Below, in pieces: positions 57,315 through 64,000 of a stretch of 64,000 bases of DNA. Made by a program: the position numbers and the translations under genes. Position 1 is the stretch's first letter, and each line of letters starts with the position of its first letter. The stretch is from Halomonas heilongjiangensis (GTDB taxonomy: Bacteria > Pseudomonadota > Gammaproteobacteria > Pseudomonadales > Halomonadaceae): contig NZ_PNRE01000019.1 of NCBI RefSeq assembly GCF_002879645.1, forward strand, positions 1 to 64,000, written 5' to 3'. The notes under the pieces were generated by a model, which worked only from the letters and a program-made list of their open reading frames with translations, did not search any database and was not told where the DNA came from.

Positions 57315-59006
57315 ATGGACGTAAAACGACTCCTCTTGCTGATTCCCCTGGCGGTGCTCGCCTACCTGATCGTCGTGCAGTGGAACCAGGATTACGGTCA
57401 GGTAGCGCCTGAACCGACAGCCCCCTCCTTCACCACTGGAGCCCCTGGCGAGGACACCGCCGCCCCGGATGGAGACGACGACCTCGCCGTCCCGACGACG
57501 CCGCGGGCCGAAGGTGAGGTGGGCCAGGAGATGCCCGGCGAGCCGACCACGACCACGCGCAGTCGCGACCTGGTGGCCGTGATCACCGACGTGCTGGATG
57601 TGCGCATCGACCCGCAGGGGGGAGACATCGTCTATGCCGCCCTACCGCAGCATCGCTTCACGCTGGACTCCGAGCGCCCCTACGTGCTGCTTTCCGACGG
57701 CGAAAGCCGCAGCTACGTGGCACGGTCGGGGCTACAGCTCGATGGCCACGCCGGGCGCATCACCTTCACGCCCGAGAGCACCGAATATCGCCTGACCGAG
57801 AACGACAATCGCCTCGAGGTGGACCTGTCCGCCGAGGTCAACGGCGTCGATGTCGTCAAGCGCTTCACCTTCGAGCGCGGCAGCTACGCCGTGGACGTGA
57901 ACTACTACCTCGCCAACCCTACCGAGGAGCCGGTCAGCGCCCGCTTCATCGGCCAGTTGGCCCGGGACAACAGCCCCGACCCCTCCAGCGGCGTGGCGCT
58001 CGGCATGAGCAGTTACCTGGGCGCCGCCTACTCCTCGCCGGATGACCGTTACCAGAAGGTCGGCTTCGACGATATCCAGTCAGGCAAGTTCACGAACCGT
58101 GACGTCGAGGGCGGCTGGGTGGCCATCATCCAGCACTACTTCGTCTCGGCCTGGGCGCCACCCCAGAACCAGCAGAACCTCTTCTACGCCACTACCGACT
58201 CGCAGAATCGCAACGTGGCGGCCTTCGCCGGCCCGATCAGCAGCGTCGCCCCGGAGGGCGAGGCCCGCCTGGGTGCCACCCTGTACATGGGACCCAAGGT
58301 CCAGGACTACATGGAGGCCGTGGCCCCCAACCTGCGCCTGACCGTGGACTTCGGCTGGCTGTGGTTCATCGCCAACCCGCTGTTCTGGCTGCTCGACCAG
58401 ATCCACAACCTGATCGGCAACTGGGGCTGGTCGATCGTCTTCCTCACCGTCCTGGTCAAGCTGGCCATGTGGCCGCTCTCCGCCAAGGCCTACAAGTCCA
58501 TGGCCCGCATGCGCAAGCTGGGGCCGGAGATGCAGCGCCTCAAGGAGCAGTACGGCGACGACCGCCAGAAGATGTCCCAGGAGATGATGAAGTTCTACCA
58601 GAAGGAGAAGATCAATCCTCTGGGCGGCTGTCTGCCCATCCTGGTGCAGATGCCGGTCTTCATCGCGCTCTACTGGATGCTGCTCGAGTCCGTCGAGCTG
58701 CGCCATGCGCCCTTCATGTTCTGGATCCAGGACCTGTCGGTGAAGGATCCGTTCTTCATCCTGCCGATCCTGATGGGCGCCTCGATGTTCGTGCAGCAAC
58801 TGCTCAACCCGACCCCGCCGGACCCCATGCAGGCGAAGATCATGAAGATGCTGCCGATCGTCTTCACCTTCTTCTTCCTGTGGTTCCCGGCCGGCCTGGT
58901 CATCTACTGGGTGGTCAACAACGTCATCTCGATCGCCCAGCAGTACGTGATCACGCGCAAGATCGAGAGCGACCCGAGCGTCGGCAAGGGCATGAAGACC
59001 AAGTAA
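57315..59006 (+). CDS. yidC: Membrane protein insertase YidC
   Basis: 563 residues from MDVKRLLLLIPLAVLAYLIV. Domains: first membrane helix (about 4-22), a linker rich in Pro/Thr/Asp, a large periplasmic beta-sandwich domain (about 75-340), then five C-terminal membrane helices of the Oxa1/YidC core: WLWFIANPLFWLLDQIHNLIGNWGWSIVFLTVLVKL, PLGGCLPILVQMPVFIALYWML, FFILPILMGASMFVQQ and FTFFFLWFPAGLVIYWVVNNVIS. The hydrophilic groove Arg lies in the KLAMWPLSAKAYKSMARMR region. It inserts proteins alone or with SecYEG. It begins 238 nt after rnpA. Confidence 0.97.
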   Translation: MDVKRLLLLIPLAVLAYLIVVQWNQDYGQVAPEPTAPSFTTGAPGEDTAAPDGDDDLAVPTTPRAEGEVGQEMPGEPTTTTRSRDLVAVITDVLDVRIDPQGGDIVYAALPQHRFTLDSERPYVLLSDGESRSYVARSGLQLDGHAGRITFTPESTEYRLTENDNRLEVDLSAEVNGVDVVKRFTFERGSYAVDVNYYLANPTEEPVSARFIGQLARDNSPDPSSGVALGMSSYLGAAYSSPDDRYQKVGFDDIQSGKFTNRDVEGGWVAIIQHYFVSAWAPPQNQQNLFYATTDSQNRNVAAFAGPISSVAPEGEARLGATLYMGPKVQDYMEAVAPNLRLTVDFGWLWFIANPLFWLLDQIHNLIGNWGWSIVFLTVLVKLAMWPLSAKAYKSMARMRKLGPEMQRLKEQYGDDRQKMSQEMMKFYQKEKINPLGGCLPILVQMPVFIALYWMLLESVELRHAPFMFWIQDLSVKDPFFILPILMGASMFVQQLLNPTPPDPMQAKIMKMLPIVFTFFFLWFPAGLVIYWVVNNVISIAQQYVITRKIESDPSVGKGMKTK

Positions 59007-59028
59007 CCCGGTCCCGCCCCGCGCCCGA

Positions 59029-59053
59029 AGACCCCCGCCCCTGGCGGGGGTCT
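59029..59053 (+). terminator. Hairpin after yidC
   Basis: AGACCCCCGCC and GGCGGGGGTCT form a perfect 11-bp stem with a 3-nt loop, 22 nt past the yidC stop. The following GGCGTTT is only a weak T-run. Confidence 0.65.
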
Positions 59054-59108
59054 GGCGTTTCCGGCCCCCCGTGCAGACAATGGCGCAGAGCGCGACGAGG
59101 AGAAGACG

Positions 59109-60479
59109 ATGGCCGAGCCCCTTTACGTCCAGGACACCATTGCGGCACTCGCCACCCCGCCGGGACGTGGCGGGGTGGGCATCATACGTGTCTCCGGGCC
59201 TGCCTGTGCGGCGATCGCCGAGGCGATGATCGGGCACTGCCCTGCCCCGCGCCGCGCCCACTACGGCCCGTTCCGGGGCCAGGCCGCGGTGATCGACGAG
59301 GGCCTCGCGCTCTACTTCGCCGGCCCCTACTCGTTCACCGGAGAGGACGTGCTCGAGCTGCAGGGCCACGGTGGCCCGGTGATCATGGACCTGCTGCTGG
59401 AACGCTGCGTGCAGCTGGGCGCCCGCCTCGCCCGCCCCGGTGAGTTCTCCGAGCGCGCCTTCCTCAACGACAAGCTCGACCTGGCCCAGGCCGAGGCCAT
59501 CGCCGACCTGATCGATGCCAGCTCGCGCAGCGCCGCCGAGAACGCCCTGCGCTCGCTGCAAGGCGAGTTCTCGCGCCGGGTCGAGGCCCTGGTACGACGG
59601 CTGGTCGAGCTGCGCATGTACGTCGAGGCGGCCATCGACTTCCCCGAGGAGGAGATCGACTTCCTCGCCGACGGCAAGGTCGCCGCGATGCTCACCGCCG
59701 TCCAGGCCGAGCTGGCCGAGGTGCGTGCCGCCGCCGGCCAGGGCGCATTGATGCGCGAAGGCATGAGTGTGGTGATCGCCGGACGCCCCAACGCCGGCAA
59801 GTCGAGCCTGCTCAATGCCCTCACCCAGCAGGACACCGCCATCGTCACCGAGATCGAGGGCACCACCCGGGACGTGTTGCGCGAACATATCCACATCGAT
59901 GGCATGCCGCTTCACGTGATCGATACCGCCGGCCTGCGCGATACCCCCGATGCCGTGGAAAGGATCGGCGTGGCCCGTGCCTGGGACGAGATCGGCAAGG
60001 CCGACCGCGTGCTGTTGATGGTCGACGCCGCCATGACCGACGTCACCGACCCCATGGTCATCTGGCCCGAGTTCGTCGCTCGCCTGGCCGACCCCTCTCG
60101 CCTGACCCTGGTGCGCAACAAGATCGATGCCAGCCACGAAGCCCCAGGCATCGACTCGTCCACAGCCACCCCGGTGATCCGGCTCTCGGCGAAGACCGGC
60201 CAGGGGGTGGATAATCTCAAGGAGCACCTCAAGGCGGTGATGGGCTATGCGGCTACCACCGAGGGGCACTTCTCGGCGCGTCGACGCCATCTGGACGCTC
60301 TCGACCGGGCGAAGCGAGCGCTCACCAACGGTGAGGAGCAACTGGCCGGCTACGGTGCCGGGGAGCTGCTCGCCGAGGACCTGCGCGACGCCCAGCAGGC
60401 ACTGGGCGAGATCACCGGGGAAGTCAGCGCAGACGACCTGCTCGGCGAGATCTTCGGCAGCTTCTGCATCGGCAAGTGA
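59109..60479 (+). CDS. mnmE: tRNA uridine-5-carboxymethylaminomethyl modification GTPase
   Basis: 456 residues (E. coli 454). N-terminal folate-binding domain with [27 protein letters not shown] and [17 protein letters not shown]; GTPase domain with G1 [16 protein letters not shown]2/G3 [32 protein letters not shown] and G4 VRNKID; C-terminal motif FCIGK. With MnmG it modifies U34 of several tRNAs. GAGGAG precedes the ATG at 6 nt. It is convergent with rlmJ, 5 nt apart. Confidence 0.98.
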   Translation: MAEPLYVQDTIAALATPPGRGGVGIIRVSGPACAAIAEAMIGHCPAPRRAHYGPFRGQAAVIDEGLALYFAGPYSFTGEDVLELQGHGGPVIMDLLLERCVQLGARLARPGEFSERAFLNDKLDLAQAEAIADLIDASSRSAAENALRSLQGEFSRRVEALVRRLVELRMYVEAAIDFPEEEIDFLADGKVAAMLTAVQAELAEVRAAAGQGALMREGMSVVIAGRPNAGKSSLLNALTQQDTAIVTEIEGTTRDVLREHIHIDGMPLHVIDTAGLRDTPDAVERIGVARAWDEIGKADRVLLMVDAAMTDVTDPMVIWPEFVARLADPSRLTLVRNKIDASHEAPGIDSSTATPVIRLSAKTGQGVDNLKEHLKAVMGYAATTEGHFSARRRHLDALDRAKRALTNGEEQLAGYGAGELLAEDLRDAQQALGEITGEVSADDLLGEIFGSFCIGK

Positions 60480-60484
60480 AGCCC

Positions 60485-61333
60485 CTACTCGGCCACCCAC
60501 CACTCGTCGCGGTAGGTCGCGGTGTCACCCAGCAACGGCGTGATTCGGGCCATGGCGGCGGCGAGCCGCTCGTCGAGCCCCCAGGGTGGATTCACCACCA
60601 GCATGCCGCTGCCATACATGCCCCGCTCGTCCGTGGCGGGCTCGCGCAGGCTCAGCTCGCTGCGCCAGATCTTGCGCAGCCCACCGTCGCGCAGGCCCTC
60701 CAGCAGTTCGCGGTGACGCCCGGCCGGCAGCAGCGGATACCACACCAGCATCACCGCATGACGCGCCTTCCCCATTGCACTCGACACCGCCTCCGCCACC
60801 TCGGCGTACTCCGCCTTGCGCTCGAAGCTGGGATCGACCAGCACGCAGAGCCGCGGCGTCGATACCGGCAACCGCTTCAGGAGCCCCTGCAGACCATCGC
60901 CGTGGGTGCGCCGCACGTTGTCCGGCAGGTGCTGACGGGCCAGGTGATCGTGTTCGCCGGGATGCAGCTCGAACAGCCTCAGGCGGTCCTCGGAGCGTAG
61001 CCGCTGGGCCAGCCACCAGGGCGACCCGGGATAGTGATCCAGTTCTCCTTCCCGCTGCTGCACCCTCGCCAGGGACTCCAGCCAGGCGCGGAGCAGTGGC
61101 TCCTCCGCCAACGCCTGGCGTGCCTGCCAGAGCGGCACCACCCCCTGGCGGTACTCCTGCAGCTTTCGCGTCTCCTCCGCCGCCAGCGGATAGAGGCCCC
61201 GACCGGCATGGGTATCGATATACGTAACAGGTGAAGATTTACGTAATAAATGATCGATGACGGCAAAAAGCGTCAGATGCTTGTGAACGTCGGCGAAATT
61301 GCCGGCATGGTAGGCGTGCTGATAGGAAAGCAT
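60485..61333 (-). CDS. rlmJ: 23S rRNA (adenine2030-N6)-methyltransferase
   Basis: 282 residues from MLSYQHAYHAGNFADVHKHL, the family N-terminus. The catalytic DPPY-like motif is CVLVDPSFERKAEYAEVAEA, and the SAM-binding YIDTHAGRGLYPL and the late GMYGSGMLVVNPPWGLD match RlmJ. It methylates A2030 in free 23S rRNA. Its 3' end lies almost against the mnmE stop. Confidence 0.94.
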   Translation of the reverse strand: MLSYQHAYHAGNFADVHKHLTLFAVIDHLLRKSSPVTYIDTHAGRGLYPLAAEETRKLQEYRQGVVPLWQARQALAEEPLLRAWLESLARVQQREGELDHYPGSPWWLAQRLRSEDRLRLFELHPGEHDHLARQHLPDNVRRTHGDGLQGLLKRLPVSTPRLCVLVDPSFERKAEYAEVAEAVSSAMGKARHAVMLVWYPLLPAGRHRELLEGLRDGGLRKIWRSELSLREPATDERGMYGSGMLVVNPPWGLDERLAAAMARITPLLGDTATYRDEWWVAE

Positions 61334-61362
61334 GGATCGACATCCGTGATTCGGCAAGCAAA

Positions 61363-61391
61363 GGGCCCGCCACTGAGACAGTGGCGGGCCC
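61363..61391 (-). terminator. Intrinsic terminator of the OmpA-family lipoprotein gene
   Basis: GGGCCCGCCACTG and CAGTGGCGGGCCC form a perfect 13-bp stem with a 3-nt loop, and on the minus strand TTTGCTTG follows. It is 29 nt past the lipoprotein stop and upstream of rlmJ. Confidence 0.8.
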
Positions 61392-61419
61392 GTATCGGCG
61401 ACATCGAGCAACAGCGGGC

Positions 61420-62100
61420 TTATTGCTGGAACTGGGACTCGATGGGCGACAGGGTGATCTCGACGCGACGGTTCTGGGCACGCCCCGCCTCGTTGTCGTT
61501 GCTGGCGACGGGCTGGGTCTGGCCGTAGCCCCTCATCTGGAGGCGGTTACGCGCGACACCGGACTGGGCCAGATAGTTGCCGACGGCCTCGGCACGACGC
61601 TCCGAAAGCCGCTGGTTGTAGTCGGCATTGCCGGTACTGTCGGTATGGCCGGCGATGTTGACCCGGGTATCGGAGTATTGGGTCAGTACCGAGGACACGT
61701 CATTGAGCGCATTGCGGGCGTTCATGGTCAGTTCGCTGGAATCGAAACCGAAGGTCACGCCGCTCGGCATGTTGAGCACGATGTCGTCACCACGACGATC
61801 GACCTCGATCCCGGTGCCCTGGGTGCTGGCGCGCAACTGCTCCTCCTGACGGTCCATGTAGGCGCCGACGCCGGCACCCGCAGCGGCACCCACGGCGGCA
61901 CCGATCAGCGCGCGATCACGGCGGCTGGTGCTGCCGCTGCCGGAGAGCGCGCCCGCAGCCGCACCCACGGCGGCACCGATGCCGGCACCGGTCATGGTAC
62001 TCGAGCGCTGGGTCTGCCCGGAGTAGGGGTCGGAGGTGGCACAACCCACCAACAGGGCGGCGGCGGCCACCGGCACGAAAAGACGAAGAGGCTTGATCAT
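61420..62100 (-). CDS. OmpA-family lipoprotein (YiaD-like)
   Basis: 226 residues. Lipoprotein signal peptide MIKPLRLFVPVAAAALLVGC with the lipid-accepting Cys20 (LVGC). A glycine-zipper region (about 38-82, GAGIGAAVGAAAGALSG and GAAVGAAAGAGVGAYMD) may insert in a membrane. The C-terminal OmpA domain (about 110-222) has VTFGFDSSELTMNARNALNDV, GHTDSTGNADYNQRLSERRAEAVGNYL and MRGYGQTQPVASNDNEAGRAQNRRVEI, which binds peptidoglycan. Ends in Gln-Gln. It probably links the outer membrane to the cell wall. Confidence 0.9.
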   Translation of the reverse strand: MIKPLRLFVPVAAAALLVGCATSDPYSGQTQRSSTMTGAGIGAAVGAAAGALSGSGSTSRRDRALIGAAVGAAAGAGVGAYMDRQEEQLRASTQGTGIEVDRRGDDIVLNMPSGVTFGFDSSELTMNARNALNDVSSVLTQYSDTRVNIAGHTDSTGNADYNQRLSERRAEAVGNYLAQSGVARNRLQMRGYGQTQPVASNDNEAGRAQNRRVEITLSPIESQFQQ

Positions 62101-62140
62101 GGGGTCGTGTCTCCTTGGTATTCGAAATGACCTGCGATGC

Positions 62141-63349
62141 TCATCCCTGACAGCCCCGGTCCTGACTGATCAGGGCCAGCAGCTCGTTCAAGAATAATAG
62201 ACCTTGAGGGGATGCCTGCAGTCGGCCGGCATCTTCCACAAGAAGTCCTTTTTTGCGCGGCGCCGCCAGCCTGTCCTCCAGGCATGACGGCGCCCGACCG
62301 GTACGCGTCGACCAGGCAGAGAGGGGAACGCCCTCCACCAGGCGCAGGGCGTTCATGGCGAACTCCAGTGGCAGCTCCACTTCGTCGATGAGGCTGCGGC
62401 CGGCGACGAAGCCGCGCGGATCCTTGGAGCGCCGCAGGTAGGCATCCGGTTGGCGCGATTTCCAGCGCCGCTCGATGGCCATCACACCCTCGGCACCGAA
62501 CCGGCTCAGCTTGCCGTGAGCCCCCGCACCGATCCCCAGGTAATCGCCGAAGCCCCAGTAGTTGAGGTTGTGACGCGAGCGCCGGCCGCCACGCGCATAG
62601 GCGGAGATCTCGTAGCGCACCAGGCCGGCCGCTTCGAGGCGCTCGTGGCCCAGGTCCTGGATGTCCCACAGCACCTCCTCCTCGGGCAGCGGCGGCGGGT
62701 GGGAATGAAACGCGGTGTTGGGCTCCAGGGTCAGCTGGTACCACGAGAGGTGCTCCGGTGACAGCATGAGAGCCGCCTCCAGGTCGGCCAGGGCCAGGGC
62801 CGGGGTCTGTCCCGGCAGGCCATGCATGAGATCGAGGTTGAGGTTGTCGAAACCGGCCCGCCGGGCCTCGTCGACGGCCGCCGCGGCATCGGCACCCGAG
62901 TGGATCCGTCCCAGCGCCGCGAGCTGCTCGTCCTGGAAGCTCTGCACCCCCAGCGACAGGCGGTTGATCCCTGCGGCCCGGTAACCGGCGAAGCGGCCAC
63001 GCTCCAGGGTGCCCGGGTTGGCCTCCAGGGTGATCTCGATGTCCCGCGCCAACGGCAGCCTCTCCGCCAGGGCCTCGAATAGCCGCGAGTAGAAGTCGGC
63101 GGACATCAGGCTAGGGGTACCGCCGCCGATGAAGATGCTGGCAAGCGGGCGCCCGGCGGCCAGCGGCAGATCGGCATCGAGATCGGCGATCAGGGCCGCC
63201 AGGTACTCCTCCTCGGGCAGCACCGCGCCACGCCCGACCCCATGGGAGTTGAAGTCGCAATAGGGGCACTTGCGCACGCACCAGGGTACGTGGACATAGA
63301 GCGCCAGCGGCGGCAGGGCAGGGGCGTCGTCCATCATGCGGTCGCTCAT
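62141..63349 (-). CDS. hemW: Radical SAM heme chaperone HemW
   Basis: 402 residues. YVHVPWCVRKCPYCDFNSHG carries the radical-SAM cysteines Cys24, Cys28 and Cys31 with Phe33 (CxxxCxxCxF) where the true HemN has a fourth Cys, which marks HemW and not coproporphyrinogen dehydrogenase. IFIGGGTPSLMSADFYSRLFEAL, ITLEANPGTLERGRFAGYRAAGINRLSLGVQSF and the C-terminal HemN_C region follow. It binds heme and delivers it to target proteins. It overlaps rdgB by 4 nt. Confidence 0.95.
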   Translation of the reverse strand: MSDRMMDDAPALPPLALYVHVPWCVRKCPYCDFNSHGVGRGAVLPEEEYLAALIADLDADLPLAAGRPLASIFIGGGTPSLMSADFYSRLFEALAERLPLARDIEITLEANPGTLERGRFAGYRAAGINRLSLGVQSFQDEQLAALGRIHSGADAAAAVDEARRAGFDNLNLDLMHGLPGQTPALALADLEAALMLSPEHLSWYQLTLEPNTAFHSHPPPLPEEEVLWDIQDLGHERLEAAGLVRYEISAYARGGRRSRHNLNYWGFGDYLGIGAGAHGKLSRFGAEGVMAIERRWKSRQPDAYLRRSKDPRGFVAGRSLIDEVELPLEFAMNALRLVEGVPLSAWSTRTGRAPSCLEDRLAAPRKKGLLVEDAGRLQASPQGLLFLNELLALISQDRGCQG

Positions 63350-63957
63350 CGACGATCGGGCGCCTCGCGCAGGATCTCCACCAGGGCCTGCAGGGCACGC
63401 CCACGGTGGCTGAGGCGATTCTTCGCCTCGGGTGCGAGTTCGGCAACGCTCATGCCCTGGTCGGGGAGCCAGAACAGCGGATCATAGCCGAAGCCGGCTT
63501 CGCCGCGCGGATGCGCCAGGATCTCGCCTTCCCAACTGCGCTGCACGATCAGCGGCACCGGATCCTCGGCATGGCGCAGGTAGACCAGCACACACCAGTA
63601 ACGCCCGGTGCGACGCCCCTCGGCCACCGCGGACAACGCCTCCAGCAGCTTCGCGTTGTTGCGCTCATCGCTCCTGGGTTCGCCGGCATAGCGCGCCGAA
63701 TGGATACCCGGCCGGCCATGCAGGGCATCCACCTCGAGTCCGGAGTCATCGGCCAGGGCAGGCAGACCGCCGACCCGGCTCGCCTCGCGGGCCTTGAGCA
63801 GGGCATTCTCGACGAAGGTCAGCCCGGTCTCCTCGACGTCGGCCACCCCGAAGTCCGCCTGGGGCCGGACCTCGAAACCCAGCGGACCGAGCAGTTGATG
63901 GAACTCCCGCAACTTGCCGGCATTACCGCTCGCCAGCACCAGAGGGGTCGGGGTCAT
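63346..63957 (-). CDS. rdgB: XTP/dITP diphosphatase (RdgB/HAM1)
   Basis: 203 residues. PLVLASGNAGKLREFHQLLGPLGF, TFVENALLKAREASRVGGLPALADDSGLEVDALHGRPGIHSARYAG, GEAGFGYDPLFWLPDQGMSVAELAPEAKNRLSHRGRAL are the hallmark blocks. It hydrolyses dITP and XTP to monophosphates, cleaning the nucleotide pool. GGAG lies upstream of the ATG. The remaining 43 bases to the window's edge show no identifiable gene. Confidence 0.97.
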   Translation of the reverse strand: MTPTPLVLASGNAGKLREFHQLLGPLGFEVRPQADFGVADVEETGLTFVENALLKAREASRVGGLPALADDSGLEVDALHGRPGIHSARYAGEPRSDERNNAKLLEALSAVAEGRRTGRYWCVLVYLRHAEDPVPLIVQRSWEGEILAHPRGEAGFGYDPLFWLPDQGMSVAELAPEAKNRLSHRGRALQALVEILREAPDRR

Positions 63958-64000
63958 GGGCGGTTCTCCAGGAAGGGGGCGTGGGTGCCCATTCTACGGG

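Noticed and set aside
57022..57324. Short frames in the rnpA-yidC interval as a degraded yidD
   Set aside because: A few residues (Cys, His, Ala-Ile) could be lined up with YidD, but not in a consistent order or spacing, so I do not call a pseudogene.
58080..60503. An 807-codon open frame opposite yidC and mnmE
   Set aside because: Antisense to two clear orthologues, low-complexity composition and no ribosome site or family motif.

Overview
The window is GC-rich chromosomal DNA from a gammaproteobacterium, most likely a Halomonas-type member of the Halomonadaceae. This is inferred from gene content and order (gshB-tonB; secB/gpmI/envC/ctpA; zapA-6S RNA-fau; ygfB-pepP-ubiH-ubiI; dnaA-dnaN-recF-gyrB; rpmH-rnpA-yidC-mnmE) and not from any database search. 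I see no insertion sequences, prophage, CRISPR arrays, tRNAs or rRNAs.

Layout. (1) 1-2109: the start of tonB, then gshB and a CvfB-like S1 protein, all on the minus strand. (2) 2145-17008: an accessory catabolic block of 13 minus-strand genes, ended by an intrinsic terminator and faced by a divergent GntR/FadR-type regulator. It holds two complete sets of TRAP transporter membrane genes, three periplasmic TRAP receptors, a PdxA2-type dehydrogenase, an enolase-superfamily sugar-acid dehydratase, an FAH-fold (AraD1/GguC-like) protein, a cytosolic beta-propeller, a lactonase-type amidohydrolase and a 2-oxoglutarate semialdehyde dehydrogenase. Together the enzymes suggest lactone -> aldonate -> 2-keto-3-deoxyaldonate -> 2-oxoglutarate semialdehyde -> 2-oxoglutarate, a non-phosphorylative sugar-acid pathway. 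(3) 17115-32359: an MFS exporter and housekeeping genes (rsmE, secB, a YibN-type rhodanese, gpmI, envC, ctpA, ubiI, ubiH, pepP, ygfB, zapA, 6S RNA, fau, a 31-residue membrane peptide, ilvA). (4) 32549-45647: rpiA and the lipopolysaccharide core region: waaA, hldE, three further family-9 glycosyltransferases plus waaF, the Kdo kinase kdkA, GT4 and GT2 glycosyltransferases, an OpgB-like phosphoglycerol transferase and hldD. (5) 45750-49607: glyQS and gmhB. (6) 48870-59006: the replication origin domain, with a cluster of ParB-type parS sites, gyrB-recF-dnaN-dnaA, a likely oriC between dnaA and rpmH, then rpmH, rnpA and yidC. (7) 59109-64000: mnmE, rlmJ, an OmpA-family lipoprotein, hemW and rdgB.

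How it works together. Regions 3-7 are conserved core genome. hldE, hldD and gmhB make ADP-heptose, waaA adds Kdo, kdkA phosphorylates it, and the GT9 enzymes extend the inner core. The catabolic block is the accessory and least explained part. Shared CTGGT...ACCAG inverted repeats in the 225-bp divergent intergenic region suggest that the GntR protein represses both the operon and its own gene. The main open questions are the substrate of this block, why one DctQM pair is flanked by two receptors, and what the PdxA2 homologue oxidises when no DUF1537 kinase is encoded beside it.
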